From an uncultured Gammaproteobacteria bacterium (GTDB lineage: Bacteria; Pseudomonadota; Gammaproteobacteria; Arenicellales; JAANXG01), in contig CAMYNL010000015.1 in assembly GCA_947259705.1 (NCBI GenBank), positions 1-64,000 of the forward strand: 64,000 nucleotides of DNA, in the 5' to 3' direction. This document shows positions 44,381 through 52,966 of this stretch, in pieces. The notes beneath the pieces were generated by a model, which did not search any database, had not been told where the DNA came from, and saw only the letters and a program-made list of their open reading frames with translations. How positions within the stretch are numbered: the stretch's first letter is position 1; each line of letters starts with the position of its first letter. The position numbers and the translations under genes are program-made.

Positions 44381-45352
44381 ATGAAGATATGCATCTACGG
44401 GGCCGGGGCGATCGGTGGCTACCTGGGCGTACAGCTGGCGCTGGCGGGGGAAGACATTTCGCTGGTGGCCCGCGGGCCGCATCTGGAGGCGATCCGGCGC
44501 GATGGCCTGAAATTGCTGATCCAGGGCGAGGAACGCCTCGCGAGGGTGCTGGCGACCGACGACCCCGCTGCGCTGGGACCCCAGGACTATGTCATCATCA
44601 CGCTCAAGGCCCATTCGGTGCCGCACATCGTCTCGGCTATGCAGCCGTTACTGGGTCCGGATACGGCCGTCGTCACCGCAATGAACGGCGTTCCATGGTG
44701 GTATTTCTACAAGCTGGAGGGGCCGTGGCAGGATCGCACGCTGGAAAGCGTCGACCCGGGCGGCGGCCAGTGGCAGCACATTGGCCCGCAACGGGCCATC
44801 GGTTGCGTGGTGTACCCGGCCTGCGAGGTGCCCAAACCGGGGGTCATTGAACATGTCAGCGGCGACCGTTTCACCGTCGGGGAACCCAGCGGAGAAAAGA
44901 CCGAACGCGCTCAGGCCCTAAGCCGCGCCCTCATCGCCGGCGGTTTCAAGGCCCCGGTGCGTCGAATCCGCGACGAGATCTGGGTGAAGCTCTGGGGCAA
45001 CCTGTGCTTCAACCCCATCAGCGCATTGACCCACGCCACCCTGGACGTAATCGCCACCGAGCCGGGTACCCGCGGCATCGCCCGCGCCATGATGCTGGAG
45101 GCCCAGACCATCGGCGAGCGGCTTGGAGTCAGGTTTGGCGTCGATGTGGATAAGCGTATCGACGGCGCGGCCGCGGTGGGCGCGCACAAGACCTCCATGC
45201 TGCAGGACCTGGAGCGTGGAAGGCCGATGGAGATCGACGCACTGGTCACCGCGGTGCAGGAGATGGGGCGCCTGGTGGAGGTCCCGACCCCGAACATCGA
45301 CCTGGTGCTGGCGCTGGTGCAGCAACGCGCGCGTATTGCCGGCTGTTACTGA
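44381..45352 (+). CDS. Ketopantoate reductase family (PanE/ApbA-like) oxidoreductase
   Basis: The protein has 323 residues and starts directly after the ligase stop. The NAD(P)-binding start ICIYGAGAIGGYLGVQLALAG and NGVPWWYFYKLEG are typical, and the C-terminal domain has the DEIWVKLWGNLCFNPISALTH stretch with the catalytic lysine. True PanE reduces 2-dehydropantoate for coenzyme A. Many family members in catabolic operons reduce other 2-keto acids, so I do not call it panE. It is the last gene before maf on the same strand. Confidence 0.87.
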   Translation: MKICIYGAGAIGGYLGVQLALAGEDISLVARGPHLEAIRRDGLKLLIQGEERLARVLATDDPAALGPQDYVIITLKAHSVPHIVSAMQPLLGPDTAVVTAMNGVPWWYFYKLEGPWQDRTLESVDPGGGQWQHIGPQRAIGCVVYPACEVPKPGVIEHVSGDRFTVGEPSGEKTERAQALSRALIAGGFKAPVRRIRDEIWVKLWGNLCFNPISALTHATLDVIATEPGTRGIARAMMLEAQTIGERLGVRFGVDVDKRIDGAAAVGAHKTSMLQDLERGRPMEIDALVTAVQEMGRLVEVPTPNIDLVLALVQQRARIAGCY

Positions 45353-45376
45353 ATCGGCACCGCTTGCATCGTGTCG

Positions 45377-45955
45377 ATGCCCAAGCTGATCCTGGCCTCC
45401 TCTTCCCCGTTCCGCCACGAGCTGCTCGCGCGCCTGCGCATACCCTTCCAGGTGGTGGCGCCGAAGGTGGACGAGACACCCGCTGACGGGGAAACCCCGG
45501 AGGACCTGGTCGAACGACTGGCGATAGAAAAGGCCCATGCCGTGGTTCGCCTTCATCGTGGTGCCATGGTCATCGGCGCCGATCAGGTGGCCGTCCATGA
45601 GGGCAGGATGGTCGGCAAACCGGGCACCCATGCCAGGGCCGTGGACCAGCTGCGGTCGGCGTCCGGCAGAACTATCACGCTTTACACTGGCCTCGCCCTG
45701 GTCAACGACGCCGGCGGAACGGTTCAGTCCGACGTTGTTCCCTTCGCCGTCAAGTTCCGCCAGCTCAGCGATCAGCAGATCGAGCGCTACCTGCGCAAGG
45801 AAAGGCCCTACGGCTGCAGCGGCAGCCTGCGCGCGGAAGGACTCGGGATCGCCCTGCTGGAGCATCTGCACGGCGACGATCCGACGGCCCTGATCGGCCT
45901 TCCGCTAATCCGCCTGGTGGCCATGCTGGAACAAGAAGGCGTCGAGGTGATCTAA
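45377..45955 (+). CDS. maf: Maf family nucleotide pyrophosphatase, YceF (m7GTP) type
   Basis: The protein has 192 residues from ATG 45377, which gives the family start MPKLILASSSPFRHELL; a GTG two codons earlier is possible. VDETPADGETPEDLVERLA and VIGADQVAVHEGRM are typical, and the match at the N-terminus and YTGLALVND is to YceF, which hydrolyses m7GTP. Its place beside rluC, sppA and (in most relatives) yceD-rpmF agrees. Here rpmF is 13 kb away. Confidence 0.93.
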   Translation: MPKLILASSSPFRHELLARLRIPFQVVAPKVDETPADGETPEDLVERLAIEKAHAVVRLHRGAMVIGADQVAVHEGRMVGKPGTHARAVDQLRSASGRTITLYTGLALVNDAGGTVQSDVVPFAVKFRQLSDQQIERYLRKERPYGCSGSLRAEGLGIALLEHLHGDDPTALIGLPLIRLVAMLEQEGVEVI

Positions 45956-45992
45956 CCCCCACGTCTGCGCGCCCGCTGCGACATAACTGTGA

Positions 45993-46952
45993 TCAGCGAA
46001 TGCGGAAGAAGGAATGCAGCGTCTCGGCCCCCAGGGTCTTGCTCATTCCTATACCAAGATGTTGCGCGAACTGCTCCAGCAGACTGGCGCTGGGAGTGTA
46101 ATCGACGATCTTCTCGGCGCCGAAGATTTCCCGGGCGACGAAGCCGGCGCTGCCGAATTCATCTATCAATCCAAGTTTGCGCGCCTCCTCGCCGGTCCAG
46201 AACAGCCCGCTGAAGATGTCTTCGTTGGCCGCCAGTCGTTCGCCGCGCCCGCTGCGTACGACGTCGATAAAGTGTTTGTGGACCTGCTTCAGGACGCCCT
46301 CGGTGTGTCGCACATCCACCGGATCCAGCGGCGAAAACGGATCCAGCATGGCCTTGTGCTCGCCGGCCGTCAGCAGGCGTCGCTCGACGCCAATCTTTTT
46401 CATGGTGTCAACAAAGCCGAAACTGTCCATCAACACGCCGATGGACCCGACAATGCTCGACTTGTCGGCATATATCTTATCGGCGGCAACCGCCGCGTAA
46501 TAGCCCCCGGAGGCACAGATGTCACTGATCACGGCGACCAGGGATATGTCGGGATGTTTCTCTCTGAGCCGTGTGATCTCGCCGTTGATATAGCTGGCCT
46601 GCACCGGGCTGCCGCCCGGACTGTTCACCCGCAGTATCACCCCCTTCACGCCGTCCGCCTCGAATGCCTTGCGCAGACCTTTCACCACGCGATCGGCATC
46701 GATGTCGCCATTGGCGGCGATGACGCCCTCGAGTTCCACCAGCGCGGTGTGGTCACCCAGCGAGGGAGCAACGCTGTCAAGCCGAAACAGCACCAGAATC
46801 AGGACCAGGTAGACGACGAAAAACAGCTTGAAGAATATGCCCCAACGCCGCGCCCTCCTCTGCTCCCGCAGGTTCGCGAACGCCAGCCGTTCCAGTACGT
46901 CGTGCTCCCTGTCCGCACCGTTGCCCGCTTCCGATTTTGACCGTTCACTCAT
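45993..46952 (-). CDS. S49 family signal peptide peptidase, SppA-like
   Basis: The protein has 319 residues. One membrane segment (WGIFFKLFFVVYLVLILVLF, residues about 38-57) anchors a periplasmic or membrane-facing protease domain. The catalytic serine is in SDICASGGYYAAVAADKIY and the lysine in ADKSSIVGSIGVLMDS. It degrades signal peptides left after export. It follows the Rieske gene by 15 bases. The N-terminal 37 residues are basic and cytoplasmic. Confidence 0.92.
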   Translation of the reverse strand: MSERSKSEAGNGADREHDVLERLAFANLREQRRARRWGIFFKLFFVVYLVLILVLFRLDSVAPSLGDHTALVELEGVIAANGDIDADRVVKGLRKAFEADGVKGVILRVNSPGGSPVQASYINGEITRLREKHPDISLVAVISDICASGGYYAAVAADKIYADKSSIVGSIGVLMDSFGFVDTMKKIGVERRLLTAGEHKAMLDPFSPLDPVDVRHTEGVLKQVHKHFIDVVRSGRGERLAANEDIFSGLFWTGEEARKLGLIDEFGSAGFVAREIFGAEKIVDYTPSASLLEQFAQHLGIGMSKTLGAETLHSFFRIR

Positions 46953-46967
46953 CAACCCGACCCCGTG

Positions 46968-47318
46968 TTAATCGACCAGTTCAAATACTGAATTATCCGC
47001 CAGACCGACGGCACCATCCAACTCAACCACCGATACCGATACCAGCCCTGTTCCTTTGCAAGGACCACCCAGACAATTACCGGTCTGCGGATCGTAGGTC
47101 GCGCCATGGGTCGCGCAGACAATACGCTTGCCCTCGGCGTCGAGGAAGTAGCCCGGCGTCCAGTCCAGTTCCAATGATAGATGACTGCAGCGATTGAGAA
47201 AGGCACGTGCCCGACCCTGGACCCGAATCACAAAGGCGGGCAGTCTGTGGCGGCCGTCGCTGACCTCGAAGCGAATACCTGTCCCGCTCTCCACCAGTTC
47301 CCCACTGCGGCAGATCAT
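46968..47318 (-). CDS. Rieske [2Fe-2S] domain protein
   Basis: The protein has 116 residues from ATG 47318, which overlaps the HAD stop by four bases; an extended frame to 47360 is not used. The iron-sulfur ligands are CSHLSLELDW (Cys-x-His, near residue 44) and CATHGATYDPQTGNCLGGPC (Cys-x2-His, near 67). It is a small soluble ferredoxin-like protein; the electron partner is not known. The family member is often found between gph-like HAD and sppA in this neighbourhood. Confidence 0.93.
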   Translation of the reverse strand: MICRSGELVESGTGIRFEVSDGRHRLPAFVIRVQGRARAFLNRCSHLSLELDWTPGYFLDAEGKRIVCATHGATYDPQTGNCLGGPCKGTGLVSVSVVELDGAVGLADNSVFELVD

Positions 47319-47962
47319 CGCCGCAACCACTCGCAAACCGCGGTGAAACTGCGCAGGCAATCAAGCGGCTCGTGCCGCATGAGCTGCTCCCGGGTGTGCA
47401 CACCGTAGGACACCGCCAGGCCGGCGACGTCGGCGTTTCGAGCCATTTCCATGTCATACTCCGTGTCCCCAACCATCAGGGCGTCAGCCGGACCGCTGCC
47501 GGTCATCGCCAGCAGGTCCAGCAGCATTTGCGGATGGGGTTTGGACAAGGCCTCGTCCACGCACCGGGTGGCGGTAAAAAACCTGCCGGCACCGGTTTCG
47601 TCCAACGCCCGTTGTAGCCCGCGGCGCGTCTTGCCGGTTGCCACCGCCAGCAGGTAACCCTGCTGCTGCAAAGATGCCAGTCCTGACTCCACGCCGGGGA
47701 AAAAAGTCATCCCGGTGGTGTCACGATGGATAAAATGTTCGCGATAACTGTCGACTGCTGCGCGGCGTTGTGCCGGGTCGGCGGTCGGGAACAAGGCCAC
47801 TACCGCTTCCTCCAGGCCCAGCCCGATGATGTGTCGTATCGCCGTATCGGCGGGCGGTTCCAGACCCACCTCGTGCGCCGCCACGACAAAGCAGTTGACG
47901 ATGCGGGCCGCGGAGTCCATCAGGGTGCCGTCCCAGTCAAAGATGATCAGGCGTCTGGGCAC
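47315..47962 (-). CDS. HAD-IA family phosphatase (Gph-like)
   Basis: The protein has 215 residues. HAD motif I is FDWDGTLMDS (residues 8-17), motif II is the AVATGKT stretch (near 105), and motif IV is VGDTEYDMEMA (near 163). Such enzymes hydrolyse small phosphate esters such as phosphoglycolate. The start overlaps the rluC stop by 16 bases. It is second in the rluC-HAD-Rieske-sppA operon. Confidence 0.93.
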   Translation of the reverse strand: MPRRLIIFDWDGTLMDSAARIVNCFVVAAHEVGLEPPADTAIRHIIGLGLEEAVVALFPTADPAQRRAAVDSYREHFIHRDTTGMTFFPGVESGLASLQQQGYLLAVATGKTRRGLQRALDETGAGRFFTATRCVDEALSKPHPQMLLDLLAMTGSGPADALMVGDTEYDMEMARNADVAGLAVSYGVHTREQLMRHEPLDCLRSFTAVCEWLRR

Positions 47963-48930
47963 GGCGATAATCGATCGAGCACCTCGCTCAACTCCGTCGG
48001 CAACGCCGACTCGACCTGTATACGCTCACCGGTGGCGGGGTGTCTAAAGCCCAGTCGGCTGGCATGCAAAAACAGGCGTCTGAGCCCTGCCTGCTTCATC
48101 TCCCTGTTGAATTGTTTGTCCCCGTACTTCCTGTCTCCCGCGATCGGACGCCCGATGTGCGCGCAGTGCACGCGTGCCTGGTGGGTGCGCCCGGTGAGCA
48201 GCTCAATCTCGACCAGCGCGGAATCAACGTAGTTCTGCCGCGGCCGCAGCACGCTCTTCGCATAACGCCCTGCCGGGTCTGCCGTGATCAGCTTTTCCCC
48301 GCCGCGCGGCGTCTTTCCAGACAGTTCTGCGTCGACTGCCACCGCCCCGCCCGCCCAAGCGCCCCGTAACAGGGCCAGATAGCGTTTGTCGATACGGCGC
48401 GATCGACCCGAGTTCTCCCTCAGGTCGGCATGCAGCCTGGTCAATGCGCTGCGTTTCTTGGCCAGCAGCAGGCAACCCGAGGTCTCCCGATCGAGCCGGT
48501 GGACCAGTTCCAGGTAGCCGCTGTCGGGACGCATCTGACGCAGTATCTCGATTACCCCGGCTGAGACGCCGCTGCCGCCATGCACGGCGATGCCGCCGGG
48601 CTTGTCCAGTACGAACAGATGCTCATCCTCGAAGAGGATAGACTGCAGGGCGGCGCGCTGGGAATCCGAGGGCGCAGCCGCGGGAGCGTCCCCCGACAGC
48701 CGCAGCGGTGGAATACGGATCATGTCCCCGGCGCACAGTCGATAATCCGGTGCCGCACGACCCCGGTTCACCCGCACCTCGCCGCGGCGGACGATGCGAT
48801 AAATGAGGCTGCGCGGGGCACCCTTGAGTTCACGCAGCAAATAATTGTCGAGGCGCTGGCCGGCATGGTCCGCGGCGACCTCCACGATGCGCCGTTTTGG
48901 GTGCAGGTTGTCCATCAGCGGCCGGATCAT
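47947..48930 (-). CDS. rluC: 23S rRNA pseudouridine synthase RluC
   Basis: The protein has 327 residues from ATG 48930; ATG 48915 is equally possible, and the longer frame to 49200 runs into the rne leader and lacks homology. The S4 domain comes first (HAGQRLDNYLLRELKGAPRS), then the catalytic domain with the aspartate in VHRLDRETSGCLLLAKK and the LLTGRTHQARVHCAHIGRPI stretch. It modifies uridines 955, 2504 and 2580 of 23S rRNA. It is divergent from rne, the standard arrangement. Confidence 0.95.
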   Translation of the reverse strand: MIRPLMDNLHPKRRIVEVAADHAGQRLDNYLLRELKGAPRSLIYRIVRRGEVRVNRGRAAPDYRLCAGDMIRIPPLRLSGDAPAAAPSDSQRAALQSILFEDEHLFVLDKPGGIAVHGGSGVSAGVIEILRQMRPDSGYLELVHRLDRETSGCLLLAKKRSALTRLHADLRENSGRSRRIDKRYLALLRGAWAGGAVAVDAELSGKTPRGGEKLITADPAGRYAKSVLRPRQNYVDSALVEIELLTGRTHQARVHCAHIGRPIAGDRKYGDKQFNREMKQAGLRRLFLHASRLGFRHPATGERIQVESALPTELSEVLDRLSPCPDA

Positions 48931-49373
48931 AGCAAATTGATGCGATTTCCCGGGCTTGCTATAGTTCGGAGGCGGTACAAACATTGCAAACCGCCGAGTT
49001 TCCAGAATTTCATCATGCGGCGGGCGGGGTTTCGGAACGGGCCTGCGAAGGCGATTAAAGTACTGTGAACTAGCAGTAAATAAGCTATATAATTGCATGT
49101 TTAAGAAAGGTTTTATACCTGTCAACAGGTTTGACGGGTGATACAGCTCGGCCCACCACGAGCGCTGGCATACGGCGCACAATAAAACCGGCCTGAGCAA
49201 AGGGTTAACGCGCTCCTCCCCTCGTATTTTGTAGGAACGCGCACGGAACTAGACGGTTTCAGCGATCCGGACGCAGCATTCGCGCTCGTGCCGTGCCGAA
49301 AGGCCGGCACGGTGCGCGCGCGCCGGCAATGAGGCTATACGCGTCATCGCTGTACCGCGAGGACATTGCGACA
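48931..49373 (+). promoter_or_regulatory. rne-rluC divergent region and long rne leader
   Basis: The 443 bases between the two starts contain no gene. A possible rne promoter is TTGCAT at 49093-49098 and TATACC at 49114-49119 with a 15-base spacer, giving a leader near 250 bases. A short perfect hairpin ACCTGT-CA-ACAGGT lies at 49117-49130. In E. coli a long structured rne leader lets RNase E limit its own synthesis. Confidence 0.5.
49288..49310 (+). promoter_or_regulatory. GAAA-tetraloop hairpin in the rne leader
   Basis: GTGCCG-(T)-GCC (49288-49297), loop GAAA (49298-49301), GGC-CGGCAC (49302-49310): 9 pairs with one bulged base. It lies about 65 bases before the rne start, and is a candidate for the autoregulatory hairpin. 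Confidence 0.6.
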
Positions 49374-51617
49374 ATGAAGCGAATGCTGTTTAACGCAACT
49401 CATCCTGAGGAGTTGCGCGTGGCCATCGTGGATGGCCAGAAGATGCTTGATCTCGATATCGAGTCCACCGCCCACCACCAGAAAAAAGGCAATATCTACA
49501 AGGGCCAGGTCACCCGCGTGGAACCCAGTCTTGAAGCTGCCTTTGTCGAATACGGCTCGCAGCGCCAGGGTTTCCTCTCGCTCAAGGAGATCTCGCGGGC
49601 TTATTTCACCGACTACTCTCCTAAGACGCCGATGGCGCAGGTTCGCATCCAGGACGTGATCAAGGAGGGCCAGGAACTGCTGGTGCAGGTGGAAAAGGAC
49701 GAACGGGGCAACAAGGGCGCGGCGCTGACCACGTTTATCAGCCTGGCCGGGCGCTTCCTGGTCTTCATGCCCAATAACCCCAAGGGGGGTGGAATTTCGC
49801 GACGTATTGAAGGCGATCAGCGGGCCGAGTTGCGCGAGGCCATGTCGCAGCTGACCATCCCTACCGAGCACGCTTTGATCGCGCGAACCGCCGGTATCGG
49901 AAAGTCGCCGGAGGAACTGCAGTGGGACCTGGATTTTCTCTTGCAGCTGTGGGAGGCGATACGCAAGGCCGCCGACGACCGGCCAGCGCCGTTCCTGGTC
50001 TATCAGGAGACCAACCTCGTGGTGCGGGCGATCCGCGATTACCTGCGTAGCGATATCGCCGAGATCATGATTGATGACAGGCAGATCTACGATCGAGCGA
50101 GCAAATTCATGGAACAGGTGATGCCGCACAATCTGCCCAAGCTCAAGCTGTATCAAGATACGGTACCGCTGTTCTCCCGGTTTCAGATCGAACATCAGAT
50201 AGAGGCTGCGTTTTCACGCGAGGTCAGGCTGCCTTCGGGCGGTGCCGTTATCATTGACCACACCGAGGCACTGGTCACCATCGATGTGAACTCGGCCCGC
50301 GCCACCAAGGGCGCTGACATCGAGGAGACCGCCCAGGAGACCAACCTGGAAGCGGCGGACGAGATCGCCCGCCAGCTGCGCATACGCGATCTTGGCGGTC
50401 TGATCGTGATCGATTTCATCGACATGACAGCCACGCGAAACCAGCGTACGGTCGAAAACCGGCTCCAGGATGCGCTCAAGTCGGACCGCGCGCGGGTGCA
50501 GGTCGGGCGGATCTCGCGGTTCGGTCTGCTGGAGATGTCGCGCCAACGGCTGCGCGCCTCGCTGGGAGAATCGAACTATGTTCCCTGTCCGCGCTGCATG
50601 GGGACCGGTTATATCCGCGGCACCGCCTCCTCCGCGCTCCACATCTTGCGCATTCTCGAGGAAGAAGCGCTGAAGGAAAATACCGAGGTCATCCACGCCC
50701 ACCTGCCGACCCAGACGGCAACTTACCTCCTCAATGAAAAACGCCACGAAGTCAATATGATCGAGAACCGGCTCGGTACGCAGATCGTGATCGTGCCGAC
50801 CACCGAGTTGGGAAGTTCCGACTTTCGAATCAAGCGACTGCGCGGTGAGGACCTGGCCACGGTCACCCCTCTCAGTTACGAGATCGAGATGGAAGAGGAG
50901 GATGACGAGACTCCGAGGCAACGGTACGGGGCAGCGCCCGAATCAGCCATGGTGGGGCTGGAAAACATGACCCTGCCGACACCGCCCTCGCCGCCCAGGC
51001 CCGAACCGGCCGAAGGATTCCTGAAACGGCTGTTTGCGCGCCTGCTTGGCAGCGAAGAAGCCAAGCCTGAAGAACCCCAGCCACCTCGGCGCCCGACAGC
51101 GGCGCAGGACGCGCGGCGCACAAATGGCGGTGACCGCCGCCCGCAGGGCAAGCCGCGGCAACGCCCGCAACGGGGTAGGCGCCCTGCCGCCAGGGCCGGC
51201 GGCAAGACTGAGCAACAGAAGGAACCGCAGCGCAGCGGGACCGCTCCGGCATCGGGCGGAAAGGCGGCGGATGAACAGTCGGCCACAGGTCGTCCACGAC
51301 GCAGCCGCGGTCGCGGACGCCGAGGCGGCGGCAGCAGTGGACAGGGGACCCGCAACCGCGCTCCCCAGAAGGAGGGCGCGCCGCAGCCACAGGAAGGCCG
51401 GACGGCGGCCGATGCGCCGTCCGAGCAGGCAGGCAAGACCGGATCGAGCGCGGAACCGAAGACACCGGCAAGCGTTCAGCGGGAAGCGGACGTGAAGCCA
51501 GCTAAACCGAGCACCGCGCCGACCGAGACCCCAACCCCGGCCCCCGCTGCCGCGCCTGCGCCGGCCGCTGACCCGGGTGGCGGGGAGAAGACGGCGGTCG
51601 GCCATACGCCGGACTGA
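49374..51617 (+). CDS. rne: Ribonuclease E
   Basis: The protein has 747 residues from ATG 49374, with GAGGA ten bases upstream; the frame extends to 49293 but MKRMLFNATHPEELRVAIVD is the true family start. The catalytic half (about 1-510) has the S1 domain (NIYKGQVTRVEPSLEAAFVEYG, split at residues 39-60), the DNase I-like domain with metal aspartates in VTIDVNSARATKG and IDFIDM, and the zinc-link CPRCMGTG near 408. The C-terminal 230 residues are disordered and rich in Arg, Pro and Ala, with basic stretches that should bind RNA. The tail is shorter than in E. coli (1061 residues). Confidence 0.97.
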   Translation: MKRMLFNATHPEELRVAIVDGQKMLDLDIESTAHHQKKGNIYKGQVTRVEPSLEAAFVEYGSQRQGFLSLKEISRAYFTDYSPKTPMAQVRIQDVIKEGQELLVQVEKDERGNKGAALTTFISLAGRFLVFMPNNPKGGGISRRIEGDQRAELREAMSQLTIPTEHALIARTAGIGKSPEELQWDLDFLLQLWEAIRKAADDRPAPFLVYQETNLVVRAIRDYLRSDIAEIMIDDRQIYDRASKFMEQVMPHNLPKLKLYQDTVPLFSRFQIEHQIEAAFSREVRLPSGGAVIIDHTEALVTIDVNSARATKGADIEETAQETNLEAADEIARQLRIRDLGGLIVIDFIDMTATRNQRTVENRLQDALKSDRARVQVGRISRFGLLEMSRQRLRASLGESNYVPCPRCMGTGYIRGTASSALHILRILEEEALKENTEVIHAHLPTQTATYLLNEKRHEVNMIENRLGTQIVIVPTTELGSSDFRIKRLRGEDLATVTPLSYEIEMEEEDDETPRQRYGAAPESAMVGLENMTLPTPPSPPRPEPAEGFLKRLFARLLGSEEAKPEEPQPPRRPTAAQDARRTNGGDRRPQGKPRQRPQRGRRPAARAGGKTEQQKEPQRSGTAPASGGKAADEQSATGRPRRSRGRGRRGGGSSGQGTRNRAPQKEGAPQPQEGRTAADAPSEQAGKTGSSAEPKTPASVQREADVKPAKPSTAPTETPTPAPAAAPAPAADPGGGEKTAVGHTPD

Positions 51618-51646
51618 CCCGGCGGGCGCTTGCCGCCAGCTGACGC

Positions 51647-52966
51647 TCAGGCGCGTTCGAATACCGCCATCGACTCCACGTGGGCGGTGTGCGGAAACAT
51701 ATCGATGATGCCGGCATGCGTGAACCGGTAGCCGTGCTGGCGCACCACGATTTCCGCATCGCGCGCCAGCGTGGCCGGGTTGCAGGACACATATACCAGC
51801 CGCTGGGGACTGAGGGCCGGCAATTGCTTGACCACCTCCAGGGCGCCTGACCTCGGGGGGTCCAGGAGTATCTTATCGCGGCGCTGCTGCAGCCACGCGC
51901 CAGCAAGTTCGTCAGCATATAGGTCCGCGGTGACAAACCTCACGTTGGCCAGTCGGTTGTGGGCCGCGTTCTCGCAGGCCCGCTGCACCAGCGCGCGATC
52001 CCCCTCGATTCCCAGCACCTCGCCGGCCGCCCGGCCCAGCGGAAGGCTGAAATTACCCACGCCGCAAAATAGATCCAGCACCCTTTCCTGCGGCCGTGGT
52101 GCAAGCAAGTCCAGAGCCTGCTGCACCAGTTTTTCGTTCACCGCCGCGTTTACCTGCACGAAATTCACGGCACCGAAGATGATTTCGACATCGTGATCCG
52201 GCAAGGCGTAAACCAGAAGCGGCGGCGTGTCCGGCCATACCGGCGTGATGGAATCCAGACCCCCGGGCTGCAGCATGACCTGCACCGAGTGTTGCTGCCC
52301 GAATGACCTGATCCGGTCCCGGTCACTTTCAGTAAGCGGAACCAGGTGCCGGAATACCAGCGCCGTCGCGTTATCCCCTTGTGCGACTTCGATCTGTGGA
52401 ATACGGTCACGGCAACTGATCATCTCCAGTAGTTCACGCAGCGCGGGCAACAGGCGGGCGACCGACGGAACCAGCACGGCGCAATGCTCGAGCGGGGTGA
52501 TGAAGCTGTGGTGGCGTTCGCGGAAGCCCACCAGGACCCCGCCCTTTTTGGGTACGTAACGGACCCCCAGACGGGCCTTGCGGCGATATGCCCATACCGG
52601 ACCGGTCAGGGGGGGCAGATAGCGCTCCGGTTCGACCCGTCCCAGGCGCTTCAGATTGTCCTGTAACTGCCGCTGCTTGGCGGCAATCTGGGCGGGGTGG
52701 TTCAGGTGCTGCATCGCGCAGCCGCCGCAGGTTCCGAAGTATTCGCAGTGCGGCACCACACGGTCCGGCGACTGCGACAGTATGGTCTCGGTCTTGCCCG
52801 TGTCAAAGGAACGACGCCTGCGGCCGCGGGTGAACCGCACGCGCTCGCCGGGCAGGGCATCGTCGAGGAAGAACACCTTTCCATCGACCCGGGCGACGCC
52901 GCGACCATCGTGACTGAGATCCGTCACCTCGGCTTCCAGTATGGCCGAGGTTCCGTTCCGGATCAC
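51647..52966 (-). CDS. rlmD: 23S rRNA (uracil-1939-C5)-methyltransferase
   Basis: The protein has 439 residues from GTG 52966, which overlaps the exonuclease stop by four bases (GTGA). The TRAM domain comes first (EVTDLSHDGRGVARVDGKVF). Iron-sulfur cysteines are in HCEYFGTCGGC and LEHCAVL. The SAM motif is RVLDLFCGVGNFSLPL, and the catalytic cysteine is in VYVSCNPATLARD. The longer ATG start at 53050 lies inside the upstream gene. Confidence 0.95.
   Translation of the reverse strand: MIRNGTSAILEAEVTDLSHDGRGVARVDGKVFFLDDALPGERVRFTRGRRRRSFDTGKTETILSQSPDRVVPHCEYFGTCGGCAMQHLNHPAQIAAKQRQLQDNLKRLGRVEPERYLPPLTGPVWAYRRKARLGVRYVPKKGGVLVGFRERHHSFITPLEHCAVLVPSVARLLPALRELLEMISCRDRIPQIEVAQGDNATALVFRHLVPLTESDRDRIRSFGQQHSVQVMLQPGGLDSITPVWPDTPPLLVYALPDHDVEIIFGAVNFVQVNAAVNEKLVQQALDLLAPRPQERVLDLFCGVGNFSLPLGRAAGEVLGIEGDRALVQRACENAAHNRLANVRFVTADLYADELAGAWLQQRRDKILLDPPRSGALEVVKQLPALSPQRLVYVSCNPATLARDAEIVVRQHGYRFTHAGIIDMFPHTAHVESMAVFERA

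Noticed and set aside
51618-51646. Possible terminator after rne (GGCGG...CCGCC)
   Set aside because: Only five pairs and no T-run on either strand.
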